DNA of 19,433 nucleotides from Alcanivorax sp. UBA4485 (GCA_002389055.1 DGNT01000177.1:5977-25409); one strand, 5' to 3'; shown: positions 1-7,830, numbered from the stretch's first letter. Notes: a model not told the origin generated them from the letters alone. Numbers and translations: made by a program.

Positions 1-425
1 GCACCACCCTGCTGCTGCACTGTGATCTGGTGATCGCCGCCGACAGCGCCCGCTTCTATACCGCCTTTATCAACCTGGGGCTGGTGCCGGAAGCCGGCTC
101 CAGCCTGATTCTGCCGGCCCTGCTGGGGCGCCAGAACGCCAACCGCCTGCTGCTCGCCGGCGACACCCTGACCGCCGACGAAGCGGAACGCATGGGGCTG
201 GTGGCCTACCGTTGCGGCGACGACGAGTTGCGCGACAAGGCGCTGGAGCTGGGGGCGAAACTGGCCGCCAAGCCGCCGCAGGCGTTGCAGTACACCAAGC
301 AGCTGACCCGCCACGGCGCCGACGCCATCCGTGAGCAGATCAAGAAGGAATCGGTGCTGTTCGCCGAGCGCATGTTCAGCGACGAAACCCGCGCCATCTT
401 CGATAAGTTCCTGAACAAGAAATAG
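1..425 (+). CDS. Enoyl-CoA hydratase/isomerase (crotonase fold), 3' part only
   Basis: The reading frame is open from base 3, so the gene begins outside the window; about 140 C-terminal residues are visible. The stretch CDLVIAADSARF followed by LGLVPEAGSS is the crotonase-fold pattern around the oxyanion hole and active-site glutamate, and the tail with QALQYTKQL and ERMFSDE is also typical of the family. Members hydrate or isomerise enoyl-CoA thioesters in beta-oxidation. The PEAGSS form occurs in both hydratases and delta3,delta2-enoyl-CoA isomerases, so the exact reaction cannot be chosen; an isomerase role for unsaturated substrates is possible. It converges with the minus-strand TetR gene, whose stop lies only 6 bases beyond its TAG. 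No terminator is visible between them. Confidence 0.88.
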   Translation, partial: TTLLLHCDLVIAADSARFYTAFINLGLVPEAGSSLILPALLGRQNANRLLLAGDTLTADEAERMGLVAYRCGDDELRDKALELGAKLAAKPPQALQYTKQLTRHGADAIREQIKKESVLFAERMFSDETRAIFDKFLNKK

Positions 426-431
426 CGGCGC

Positions 432-1079
432 TCAGGCGACCAGGCCGCGCAGCGCGACGGTGACGACGCCGTCGATCAGCCGCTCGCGGCTGCCGGGGGC
501 GTCGTCGTAGCGGGGGTGGTACCAGTTGATCACCGAGTTGAGCGCGCCGAGCACCGGCTTGATGGCGATGCGCGGTTCACTGGCGTTGAGATCGCCTTCG
601 TCGATGCCTTCGCGGAGCACCTTCAGAAAGACCTGCTCGTAGCGGCGGCGCCGGTCCTGCAGCTGCATAAGACGCTGGCGCTGGGCCTCGGTGGTGCTGA
701 CCCGCAGGTGCATCTGTACCCCTTCCACCACGGCGCGCTGGTAGTGCTGGGTCTCGATCAGGGTTTCCACGTGACGGCGGGCCATGCCGTGCAGCCGCGC
801 CTGGGCGGGCGCCGGGCGCCGCACTTCCGGGTCCACCGCCTGCACCAGGGCGTCCATGGCGCGCTGGTGGATCTCGAAGAACAGGTCCGATTTGGAATCG
901 AAATAGTGATACACCATGCCTTTGGTAGCGCCCAGGCGGCGCGCGATATCGTCAATGCTGGTGGCCTTGAAGCCCTGCTCCATAAAGCAGCGCGCCGAGG
1001 CGTCCAGGATGGTATCCCTGGGGCTGTGCTCCAGGTCGGCGGAAGGGGGTGTCATGGTCGGTGCCGCGGAGAGAGACAT
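432..1079 (-). CDS. TetR-family transcriptional regulator
   Basis: A 215-residue protein with the TetR layout: a helix-turn-helix at about residues 25-68 (GFKATSIDDIARRLGATKG then VYHYFDSKSDLF), followed by a helical ligand-binding domain. The motif INWYHPRYD near the C terminus resembles the NWYRP-type motif of CoA-thioester-responsive TetR proteins such as KstR2; that resemblance is from memory. I placed the start at base 1079 because AGGA at 1090-1087 sits 7 bases before that ATG. An in-frame ATG at 1097 would add six residues but has no well-spaced ribosome site. It is divergent from the acyl-CoA dehydrogenase operon, so it most likely represses that operon and itself, with an acyl-CoA intermediate as a likely inducer (inference). 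Confidence 0.9.
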   Translation of the reverse strand: MSLSAAPTMTPPSADLEHSPRDTILDASARCFMEQGFKATSIDDIARRLGATKGMVYHYFDSKSDLFFEIHQRAMDALVQAVDPEVRRPAPAQARLHGMARRHVETLIETQHYQRAVVEGVQMHLRVSTTEAQRQRLMQLQDRRRRYEQVFLKVLREGIDEGDLNASEPRIAIKPVLGALNSVINWYHPRYDDAPGSRERLIDGVVTVALRGLVA

Positions 1080-1086
1080 GAAATCA

Positions 1087-1090
1087 TCCT
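1087..1090 (-). promoter_or_regulatory. Ribosome binding site deciding the TetR start
   Basis: AGGA on the minus strand lies 7 bases before the ATG at 1079. The upstream in-frame ATG at 1097 has GGA only 2-3 bases away, which is too close, so the shorter protein is preferred. Confidence 0.55.
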
Positions 1091-1101
1091 GACGCATTTC
1101 C

Positions 1102-1161
1102 GTGAAAGCACAATAGTGCCACTTATTTCACAGTGGGCCATTGACCCATTTCACCGTTGTG
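1102..1161. promoter_or_regulatory. Candidate TetR operator cluster in divergent promoter region
   Basis: The 262 bases between the regulator and the dehydrogenase operon hold two look-alike dyads 43 bases apart, about four helical turns: CAC-aata-GTG at 1109-1118 (inside the perfect GCAC-aata-GTGC at 1108-1119) and CAC-cgtt-GTG at 1152-1161. Between them are CACAGTG at 1129-1135 and the imperfect palindrome TGGGCCATTGACCCA at 1134-1148. The heptamer ATTTCAC repeats at 1125-1131 and 1148-1154, and GTGAAA at 1102-1107 mirrors TTTCAC at 1126-1131. Position and symmetry fit binding sites for the adjacent TetR protein. I could not identify a convincing -35/-10 pair for either direction. Confidence 0.35.
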
Positions 1162-1341
1162 CCGGTCATTGATGACACAACTGCCGCTAACCATGCCGTT
1201 TTTGACCCTGGACGCCCTGCAACGGGGCCAACATACTTCGTTCACACTCAGATAAATGAAAAGCAATTTCATAACAGCTTCCCAAGCGCCGTGCCGCCCC
1301 CGGTGACCGGCTGCCAAGGGAGGCGCTCGAGGAGGAGAGCG

Positions 1342-2526
1342 ATGTCGGATCTCGAACAGTTCCGCGCGGAAACCCGGGCCTGGCTGGAGGCGAACTGCCC
1401 CGAGGAAATGCGCCAGCCCCTGAAGAGCCAGGCGGACCACTGCTGGGGCGGCCGTAAATGGCAGTTCCAGTCGCAAGCGCAGAAGGTGTGGATGGAGCGC
1501 ATGGCCGATAAGGGCTGGACCGCGCCGCAGTGGCCCACCGAATACGGCGGCGGCGGCCTGAGCCCGGAACAGGCGGAAGTGCTGGCCGAAGAAATGAAGC
1601 GCCTCAACGCGCGCACCCCGGTGAGCAACTTCGGCTTTTGGATGCTGGGCCCGGCGCTGCTGAAATTCGGCAGCGAAGAGCTCAAGCGCCAGCACCTGCC
1701 GCCGATTTGCCGGGGCGAGATCCGCTGGTGCCAGGGCTACTCCGAGCCCAACGCCGGCTCCGACCTGGCCAGCCTGCAGACCCGTGCCGAGGACAAAGGC
1801 GATCACTTCATGGTCAACGGCCAGAAGATCTGGACCTCCTACGCGGACAAAGCGGACTGGATTTTCTGCCTGGTGCGCACCGACGCCAACGCCACCAAAC
1901 ACAACGGCATTTCCTTCGCCCTGTTCGATATGGAAAGCGAAGGCGTGAGCACCCGCCCGATTGAGCTGATCTCCGGCGAGTCACCGTTCTGCGAAACCTT
2001 CTTCGACGACGTCAAAGTCGACAAAAACCAGATCGTCGGCGAGCTCAACCGTGGCTGGGACGTGGCCAAGTATCTGCTCACCCACGAGCGCAACAACATC
2101 GGCGGCGAACCGCCGGGCTTCCTGAAGGGCCGCGCCCTGGGCCCGCTGGCCGCGGAACACGTGGGCACCGAGCACGGCAAACTGGCGGACAGCGCCCTGC
2201 GCGCCGACATCGCCCGGCTGGAAATCGACCAGATGGCGTTCCAGGCGCTGGTCGGCAAGATTCGCGAAGAGGCGGAAGCCGGCCAGGGCGTGGGCGCCCA
2301 GTCCGCGGTGCTCAAGTATTACGGCACCGAGCTCAACAAGCGCCGCTACGAAGTGATGATGGACGCCCTCGGCGCCGAAGGCCTGGAGTGGGAAAGCGAA
2401 CGCACCATGGGCGGCCTGTACGCCCGCGAGTGGCTGCGTTCCAAGGGCAATTCCATCGAAGGCGGCACCTCCGAGGTGATGCTGGGGATTGTTTCCAAAC
2501 GCCTGCTGGGCCTGCCGGACGCATAA
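1342..2526 (+). CDS. Acyl-CoA dehydrogenase, putative catalytic subunit
   Basis: A 394-residue acyl-CoA dehydrogenase that would introduce the alpha,beta double bond in an acyl-CoA, passing electrons from FAD to electron-transfer flavoprotein. Family signs are WCQGYSEPNAGSDLAS at about 129-144, IWTSYADKADW in the middle beta domain and the C-terminal NSIEGGTSEVMLG. The position of the usual C-terminal catalytic glutamate (YEGT in medium-chain enzymes) is glycine here (IEGGTSE). The likely base is Glu249 in THERNNIGG, matching the helix-G glutamate of isovaleryl-CoA dehydrogenase-type enzymes. The start follows GGAGGAG at 1331-1337. It is first in a five-gene operon; the next gene is a second, dissimilar dehydrogenase, suggesting a heteromeric enzyme. 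Confidence 0.93.
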   Translation: MSDLEQFRAETRAWLEANCPEEMRQPLKSQADHCWGGRKWQFQSQAQKVWMERMADKGWTAPQWPTEYGGGGLSPEQAEVLAEEMKRLNARTPVSNFGFWMLGPALLKFGSEELKRQHLPPICRGEIRWCQGYSEPNAGSDLASLQTRAEDKGDHFMVNGQKIWTSYADKADWIFCLVRTDANATKHNGISFALFDMESEGVSTRPIELISGESPFCETFFDDVKVDKNQIVGELNRGWDVAKYLLTHERNNIGGEPPGFLKGRALGPLAAEHVGTEHGKLADSALRADIARLEIDQMAFQALVGKIREEAEAGQGVGAQSAVLKYYGTELNKRRYEVMMDALGAEGLEWESERTMGGLYAREWLRSKGNSIEGGTSEVMLGIVSKRLLGLPDA

Positions 2527-2539
2527 GGAGTCGACGCTG

Positions 2540-3637
2540 ATGAAACTTAACGACGAACAACAGATGTTGCAGGATTCCGTGGCGCGGCTGATGGCCGACA
2601 AGGGCCCGGTATCCCACCTGCGCGAACTGCGCGACCGTAACGACGAGAAAGGCTACGACGAGCCGCTGTGGCACGCCATGGTGGAAGCCGGCCTGACCGG
2701 CATCCTGGTGCCCGAAGAGCACGGCGGCATCGGCTTCGGCCTGGTGGGCGCCGGCCTGGTGGCCCGCGAGATCGGCCGCAACCTGTCGGTGACCCCGTTC
2801 CTGTCCACGGCGGTACTGGGCGCTACTGCCCTGGCCGCCGGCGGCAGCGCCGAGCAGCAGCAAAAGTGGCTGCCGTCGATCGCCGAGGGCAGCGTGATCA
2901 CCGCCCTGGCGGTGGACGACGGCGCCAAGCACCGCCCGGAAGCGATCAAGACCGAAGCCAAGGCGGCCGGCGACGGCGTCACCCTGAACGGCGGCAAACT
3001 GCTGGTGCTGGACGCCCATGTGGCGGACCTGCTGCTGGTGGCGGCCCGCCAGGGTGACGACACCGCGCTGTTCCTGGTCGATCCGAAAGCCCAGGGCGTG
3101 ACCATCGAGCGCACCCGCCTGGTGGATGATCGCAACGCCGCCCGCGTGACCCTGGACAACGTCGCCGCCGAGCCCATGGCCGACGGCGCCGCCGCCCTCG
3201 CCGCCGCCCTGCGCGCCGGTCGCGCGGTGCTGGCCGCGGAGCTGTCCGGTCTGGCCCGCGAAGCGTTCGAGCGCACCCTGGAATACCTCAAGGAGCGCAA
3301 ACAGTTCGGCCGCCTGATCGGCACCTTCCAGGCGCTGCAGCACCGCGCCGCCCTGCTGATGGGCGAAGTGTCGATGAGCGACGCCCTGGCGATGCAGGCG
3401 CTGGACGCCTGCGACCGCAATGCGGACGACGCCGATGTGCAGGTACTGGCCGCCAAGGCCAAAGCCGCCCGGGTGGCGCTGCTGGCCGGTCAGGAAGCGG
3501 TGCAGATGCACGGCGGCATCGGCATGACCGATGAGTTCGACATCGGCTTTTTCCTCAAGCGCGCGCGCGCCGGCGGCGAAACGCTGGGCGACGCCAACTA
3601 TTGCGCGGACCGCTTCGCGGTACTGCGGGATTACTAA
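2540..3637 (+). CDS. Acyl-CoA dehydrogenase, putative partner subunit
   Basis: A 365-residue protein of the acyl-CoA dehydrogenase family. The N-terminal helical domain carries GILVPEEHGGIGFG; the C-terminal domain carries LKERKQFGRLIGTFQALQHR (FAD and dimer contact region) and EAVQMHGGIGMTDEF. The helix-G stretch ALRAGRAVLAAELSGLA has no glutamate at the site matching Glu249 of the neighbouring subunit, and the C terminus reads GGETLGDANY rather than a GTSE motif. It may therefore be a non-catalytic or FAD-holding partner, as in the alpha2beta2 steroid-type dehydrogenases of mycobacteria. The start follows AAGGAG at 2525-2530, overlapping the stop of the previous gene, which argues for coupled translation. 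It could also be an independent enzyme. Confidence 0.92.
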   Translation: MKLNDEQQMLQDSVARLMADKGPVSHLRELRDRNDEKGYDEPLWHAMVEAGLTGILVPEEHGGIGFGLVGAGLVAREIGRNLSVTPFLSTAVLGATALAAGGSAEQQQKWLPSIAEGSVITALAVDDGAKHRPEAIKTEAKAAGDGVTLNGGKLLVLDAHVADLLLVAARQGDDTALFLVDPKAQGVTIERTRLVDDRNAARVTLDNVAAEPMADGAAALAAALRAGRAVLAAELSGLAREAFERTLEYLKERKQFGRLIGTFQALQHRAALLMGEVSMSDALAMQALDACDRNADDADVQVLAAKAKAARVALLAGQEAVQMHGGIGMTDEFDIGFFLKRARAGGETLGDANYCADRFAVLRDY

Positions 3638-3649
3638 GAGGACGGAACA

Positions 3650-4117
3650 ATGAGCAAAACAACATTGAGCGTGGAAGAACTGAAAGCCAAAGTGGACCAG
3701 GATCTGGGCACGTCCCGCTGGTTCCCGGTGACCCAGGAGCGCATCGATCAATTCGCCGATCTCACCGAGGACCCGCAGTGGATCCACCTGGACGCGGAGC
3801 GGGCGGCCAAGGAAACCCCGTTCGGCGGCACCATCGCCCACGGTTTCCTGAGCCTGTCGCTGCTGTCGGCGATGGCCATGGACGTGGTGCCCGGTGTGCA
3901 GGGCACGGTGATGGGCATCAACTACGGCTTCGACAAAGTGCGTTTCCTGAACCCGGTGCGCTCCGGGTCCCAGGTGCGCGGCCACTTTAAGCTGGCCGGC
4001 GTGGAGCCGCGCGGCGACAATCAGCTGCTGATCCGTTATGCGATTTCAGTGGAAATCGACGGTGTCGATAAGCCGGCCATTGCCTGTGAGTGGCTGAGCC
4101 TGATTGTTTTGGGATAA
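3650..4117 (+). CDS. MaoC/NodN-type (R)-enoyl-CoA hydratase
   Basis: A 155-residue single hot-dog-fold protein of the MaoC dehydratase (hydratase 2) family. The segment ADLTEDPQWIHLD matches the hydratase-2 motif, with Asp41 and His46 as the expected catalytic dyad, followed by PFGGTIAHGF at 57-66, the conserved glycine-rich part of the active site. Spacing and length match the NodN-like subgroup that includes mycobacterial Rv0130. Characterised members add water to trans-2-enoyl-CoA to give (3R)-hydroxyacyl-CoA. The start follows AGAGGA at 3637-3642, and 12 bases separate it from the dehydrogenase upstream. It should supply the second step of the pathway encoded by this operon. Confidence 0.92.
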   Translation: MSKTTLSVEELKAKVDQDLGTSRWFPVTQERIDQFADLTEDPQWIHLDAERAAKETPFGGTIAHGFLSLSLLSAMAMDVVPGVQGTVMGINYGFDKVRFLNPVRSGSQVRGHFKLAGVEPRGDNQLLIRYAISVEIDGVDKPAIACEWLSLIVLG

Positions 4118-4131
4118 CAACGGAGACGTTC

Positions 4132-5052
4132 ATGAGTATTAATTTCGAGGGCCGGGTGGCGATCGTCACCGGTGCCGCCAACGGCCTGGGGAAATCCCAC
4201 GCGCTGTCGCTGGCGAAATTGGGCGCCAAGGTGGTGGTCAATGATTTCGGCGGCGCCCGTGACGGCACCGGCGGTTCCAGCGAAGCGGCGGAGAAAGTGG
4301 TCGCCGAGATCAAGGCCGCCGGCGGTGAAGCGATCGCCAACGGCGCCGACGTGTCCAGCGAGGAACAGGTCGACGCCATGGTCAAACAGACCCTGGACCA
4401 GTGGGGCCGCATCGACATTCTGGTGAACAACGCCGGCATCCTGCGCGATAAGAGCTTCGCCAAGATGGAGATGTCCGACTGGGACAAGGTAGTGGCCGTG
4501 CACCTGACCGGCTCCGCGATTTGCACCCGGGCCGTCTGGCCGGTGATGCGCGAGCAGAAGTACGGCCGCGTGATCATGACCACGTCCACCTCCGGGCTGT
4601 ACGGCAACTTCGGTCAGGCCAACTACGGCGCCGCCAAGATGGGCGTGGCCGGCATGATGAATACGCTGTGCCTGGAAGGCGAGAAGTACGACATCAAGGT
4701 AAACTGTGTGGCGCCCACCGCGGCCACGCGCATGACCGAAGACCTGATGCCCAAGGAAGTGCTGGCCCTGCTGGAGCCGGAAGCGATCACCCCGGCGGTA
4801 TTGTTCCTGGCCAGCGACCAGGCGCCCAACCAGCGCATCGTGCTGGCCGGCGCCGGCTGCTACGCCATGGTGCGGCTGATGGAAAGCGACGGCATCTACC
4901 TGGACGAGGCAGAGCGCACGCCGGACGCCATCGCGGCACAGTTCGAGCAACTGGGCGACATGGGCAACGCCCGTGAAATGACCAACGGCGGCGAGCACGT
5001 CACCAAGATTCTGACCAAGGCCGCGCAGGCCAAAGGCATCAAACTGACTTAA
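4132..5052 (+). CDS. Short-chain dehydrogenase, MFE-2-type 3-hydroxyacyl-CoA dehydrogenase
   Basis: A 306-residue short-chain dehydrogenase/reductase. The cofactor motif TGAANGLG lies at residues 13-20. VVVNDFGG, with an aspartate at 38, favours NAD over NADP. NNAG is at 99-102, and the catalytic set is Ser152, Tyr165 and Lys169 (in GLYGNFGQANYGAAKMG). The NDFGGARDGTGGSS insert and the NFGQANY stretch are hallmarks of the dehydrogenase domain of peroxisomal multifunctional enzyme type 2, which oxidises (3R)-hydroxyacyl-CoA. The C-terminal 70 or so residues extend past the core fold, as in that domain. CGGAGA precedes the ATG by 6 bases. Following a MaoC-type hydratase, it is the expected third step. 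Confidence 0.92.
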   Translation: MSINFEGRVAIVTGAANGLGKSHALSLAKLGAKVVVNDFGGARDGTGGSSEAAEKVVAEIKAAGGEAIANGADVSSEEQVDAMVKQTLDQWGRIDILVNNAGILRDKSFAKMEMSDWDKVVAVHLTGSAICTRAVWPVMREQKYGRVIMTTSTSGLYGNFGQANYGAAKMGVAGMMNTLCLEGEKYDIKVNCVAPTAATRMTEDLMPKEVLALLEPEAITPAVLFLASDQAPNQRIVLAGAGCYAMVRLMESDGIYLDEAERTPDAIAAQFEQLGDMGNAREMTNGGEHVTKILTKAAQAKGIKLT

Positions 5053-5063
5053 AGAGGTTCATC

Positions 5064-6266
5064 ATGAGAGAAGCAGTCATCGTTTCCACCGCCCGTACCC
5101 CCATCGGCAAGGCCTACCGGGGCGCGTTCAACGACACCCAGGCCCAGGAGCTCGGTGGTCACGTGATCAAGCACGCCGTGGAGCGCGCCAAGATCGATCC
5201 CGAAAGCATCCAGGACGTGATCATGGGCGCCGCCCTGCAGCAGGGCTCCACCAGCGGCAACGTGGCCCGTCAAGCGGCCCTGCGCGGCGGCCTGCCCACC
5301 TCCGTGGCCGGCATGACCATTGACCGTCAGTGCGCCTCCGGCCTGATGGCCATCGCCACCGCCGCCAAGGAAATCGTGGTCGACAACATGGACGTGGCGG
5401 TCGCCGGCGGCCTGGAGTCCATTTCCCTGGTGCAGAACGACAAAATGAACACCTTCCGCGCCCGTGATCCGTGGCTCAAGGAGCACCGCCCGGACATCTA
5501 CATGAGCATGCTGGAAACCGCTGAAGTGGTCGCCGACCGCTACAACGTCTCCCGCGACGCCCAGGACGAGTACGCGTTCCAGTCGCAGATGCGCACCGCC
5601 AAGGCCCAGCAGGAAGGCAAGTTCGACGACGAAATCGTGCCGCTGACCACCAACATGAAGGTGATGAACAAAGAGACCAAGGAAATTTCCGACAAGGAAG
5701 TGACCCTGGGCAAGGACGAAGGCAACCGTCCCGAGACCACCCTGGAAGGCCTGCAGAGCCTGAAGCCGGTGTTCAAGGACGGCATGAACGTACAGGAAGG
5801 CAAGTTCATCACCGCCGGTAACGCCTCTCAGTTGTCCGACGGCGCCAGCGCCTGCGTGCTGATGGAAGCCAAGGAAGCCGAGCGTCTCGGCCTGCAGCCC
5901 CTGGGCGCCTACCGCGGCATGGCCGTGGCCGGTTGTGACCCGGACGAAATGGGCATCGGCCCGGTGTTCGCGGTGCCAAAACTGCTCAAGCGCTTCGGCC
6001 TGACCGTCGACGATATCGGCCTGTGGGAACTGAACGAAGCGTTCGCCAGCCAGTGCCTGTACAGCCGTGACAAGCTGGGCATTGACCCGGACAAGTACAA
6101 CGTCAACGGCGGCGCCATCTCCATCGGCCACCCGTACGGCATGTCCGGCGCACGCATGACCGGCCACGCGCTGATCGAAGGCAAGCGCCGCGGCGTTAAG
6201 TACGCGGTCGTCACCATGTGCGTGGGTGGCGGTATCGGTGCCGCCGGCCTGTTCGAAATTTTCTGA
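5064..6266 (+). CDS. Acetyl-CoA acyltransferase (thiolase)
   Basis: A 400-residue thiolase with all catalytic residues: Cys90 in DRQCASGL (acyl-enzyme nucleophile), His356 in GGAISIGHPYGMSG and Cys386 in CVGGGIGAAGLF near the C terminus. Length and motif order match FadA/AtoB-type degradative thiolases, which cleave 3-ketoacyl-CoA with CoA to release acetyl-CoA or propionyl-CoA. The usual CSSG is CASG, a common variation. It is last in the operon, 11 bases after the dehydrogenase stop with AAGAGG overlapping that stop, and is followed by a strong terminator. Chain-length preference cannot be read from sequence by eye. Confidence 0.95.
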   Translation: MREAVIVSTARTPIGKAYRGAFNDTQAQELGGHVIKHAVERAKIDPESIQDVIMGAALQQGSTSGNVARQAALRGGLPTSVAGMTIDRQCASGLMAIATAAKEIVVDNMDVAVAGGLESISLVQNDKMNTFRARDPWLKEHRPDIYMSMLETAEVVADRYNVSRDAQDEYAFQSQMRTAKAQQEGKFDDEIVPLTTNMKVMNKETKEISDKEVTLGKDEGNRPETTLEGLQSLKPVFKDGMNVQEGKFITAGNASQLSDGASACVLMEAKEAERLGLQPLGAYRGMAVAGCDPDEMGIGPVFAVPKLLKRFGLTVDDIGLWELNEAFASQCLYSRDKLGIDPDKYNVNGGAISIGHPYGMSGARMTGHALIEGKRRGVKYAVVTMCVGGGIGAAGLFEIF

Positions 6267-6288
6267 ACCGGCACTAAACAGCACCCAC

Positions 6289-6320
6289 AAAAAAGCCCGG
6301 CTCGAAGCCGGGCTTTTTTT
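6289..6320. terminator. Bidirectional intrinsic terminator
   Basis: An 8-bp stem GCCCGGCT (6295-6302) / AGCCGGGC (6306-6313) with a CGA loop is flanked by six A on the left and seven T on the right. It can stop both the thiolase operon (plus) and the binding-protein gene ending at 6346 (minus). Confidence 0.93.
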
Positions 6321-6345
6321 GTGCGCCTTTTTTGCGAGATGGCGA

Positions 6346-7569
6346 TCAGCCTTGCTTCGGACGACGCATCTTGCAGGTGGTGGGCAGGCTTACTTCATCA
6401 CGGCTGACTTCCGCGATTTTATGGAAGTTGAAATCAGTGCCTTCGGCACCGTATTCCATATCGTCCTTGAGCACCGAAATGAACAGCGGCAGCTGCATCT
6501 GGTGGTCGGACTTGCGCATTACCACTTCACCGGTGGTGGTTTCCAGGCTCATATCCTCCATGGCGAAAGCGACTTTCACCGGATCGGTGCTGCCGGCTTT
6601 CTCGGCGGCTTTGTCGATCATGTCGAGCATGGTGGTCAGACGCAGCCAGTAGTAGTCCCAGCCGGTGTCTTCGTACATGGCGACCTGCTGCTCGGCCATT
6701 TCCGGCTTGTCGAAATCGCCGTAGTACTCGTTGACCTGGTAGATACGATCCACACCGGCCTCGCCCACCTGAGTCACCACGCCCGCCATGGCGCCGTAGT
6801 AGGTCAGGAACGGCATCTCCAGGCCGGAATCGGCCGCTGCCTTGACCAGCAGCGTAATGTCCTGGCCCCAGTTACCGGTGATCACGGCGTCCGCGCCGGA
6901 AGACTGGATCTTGGAGATATAGGGGGTGAAGTCCTTCACTTTGGCGAGCGGGTGGAAATCCTGGCCGACGATTTCGATGTCCGGGCGTTTCTCTTTCAGC
7001 ATTTTGGTAGCGGCTTCCGCGACCGCGCGACCGAAGCTGTAGTCCTGGTTGATCAAGTAGACCTTTTTGATGTCGTCACGGCCTTCGATCCAGCTGGTCA
7101 TGGCGTTCATCTTCATGTCCACGTGGGCGTCGAAGCGGAAGTGCCAAAACGAGCAGCGCTCGTTGGTAAAGGCCGGGTCCACCGCCGCCATGTTCAAATA
7201 CAGCACTTCATCACCCGGGTTGCGGGCGTTGTGCTTGTTGACCGCGGCCAGGATGGCGGACCCCACGGAAGAGCCCATGCCCTGGGTCACGTAGCGGATG
7301 CCGTCATCAATCGCCTTCTGCAATTGCACCAGACTCTCTTGCGGGTTGACCTTGTTGTCCAGGCCGACAATCTCAAGCTTATCGCCATTGATGCCGCCAT
7401 TGGCGTTGACTTTCTCGGCGTGGAAATTCAGATGGTCCAGAGCGGACTGGCCGGCGGCGGCCATGGGCCCGGTGAGCGGGTCGATCAACGCGATGCGAAC
7501 GGTATCCGCGCTGGCGGTACCCACCAGCAGGACGGTCGCGGCGACCATCGAAAGCAGGGGTTTCAACAT
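6346..7569 (-). CDS. HAAT-family ABC transporter substrate-binding protein, second copy
   Basis: A 407-residue periplasmic binding protein of the branched-chain-amino-acid (LivJ/LivK-like) type. A signal peptide covers residues 1-21, ending VGTASA before DTV. The opening IALIDPLTGPMAAAGQ and the DYSFGRAV region are typical of the type I fold. Two cysteines, in NERCSFWHF and in the C-terminal PTTCKMRRP, may form a disulfide. It is almost gaplessly alignable with the binding protein at 11582-12799, with roughly three-quarters of residues identical by eye. It lies downstream of the livHMGF terminator with its own Shine-Dalgarno (AGGAGAG), so it is probably transcribed separately and presents a related ligand to the same permease. 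The ligand is unknown. Confidence 0.93.
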   Translation of the reverse strand: MLKPLLSMVAATVLLVGTASADTVRIALIDPLTGPMAAAGQSALDHLNFHAEKVNANGGINGDKLEIVGLDNKVNPQESLVQLQKAIDDGIRYVTQGMGSSVGSAILAAVNKHNARNPGDEVLYLNMAAVDPAFTNERCSFWHFRFDAHVDMKMNAMTSWIEGRDDIKKVYLINQDYSFGRAVAEAATKMLKEKRPDIEIVGQDFHPLAKVKDFTPYISKIQSSGADAVITGNWGQDITLLVKAAADSGLEMPFLTYYGAMAGVVTQVGEAGVDRIYQVNEYYGDFDKPEMAEQQVAMYEDTGWDYYWLRLTTMLDMIDKAAEKAGSTDPVKVAFAMEDMSLETTTGEVVMRKSDHQMQLPLFISVLKDDMEYGAEGTDFNFHKIAEVSRDEVSLPTTCKMRRPKQG

Positions 7570-7806
7570 GAAAGCTCTCCTCGTTGTTGTTCTGGCACCG
7601 GTATCACCGGCTGAGTGGTGGCGCTTTGGACGTGAAGAATTACTACGCTGTCTTCACTTTTGATTTTCAGGAATTTTCAGTATGGGCAGACGTCTTCGCG
7701 GCTGTCCAGTCGACATTTGTAACCCCTATAAATATAGGTGCTGGAACGTGCGGGGATAATAGTACCAAGGTCGTAATTTCAGGATTCACACGCACCTTTT
7801 ATGTGC
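7570..7806 (-). promoter_or_regulatory. Leader/promoter region of second binding-protein gene
   Basis: These 237 bases between a terminator and the binding-protein start hold no credible gene and should contain its promoter. Visible structure: inverted repeat CCTATA-aa-TATAGG at 7725-7738 in an otherwise GC-rich context; inverted repeat GTGAAGA (7632-7638) / TCTTCAC (7651-7657); a tandem ATTTTCAG at 7663-7670 and 7673-7680, exactly one helical turn apart. A minus-strand TATATT at 7736-7731 could be a -10, but the matching -35 is poor, so I do not assign a start site. Confidence 0.4.
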
Positions 7807-7830
7807 AAAAAAAAGCCCGCCGAAGCGGGC
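7807..7830 (-). terminator. Intrinsic terminator of the liv operon
   Basis: On the minus strand a 6-bp GC stem (GCCCGC/GCGGGC, 7815-7820 with 7825-7830) and TTCG tetraloop are followed by eight T (7814-7807). It lies 35 bases past the livF stop and separates the operon from the second binding-protein gene. Confidence 0.92.

Noticed and set aside
2333..3985. Open frame of about 550 residues on the minus strand across the dehydrogenase and MaoC genes
   Set aside because: It lies antisense to well-supported genes, is rich in His, Gln, Gly and Arg as GC-rich shadow frames are, and has no recognisable motif.
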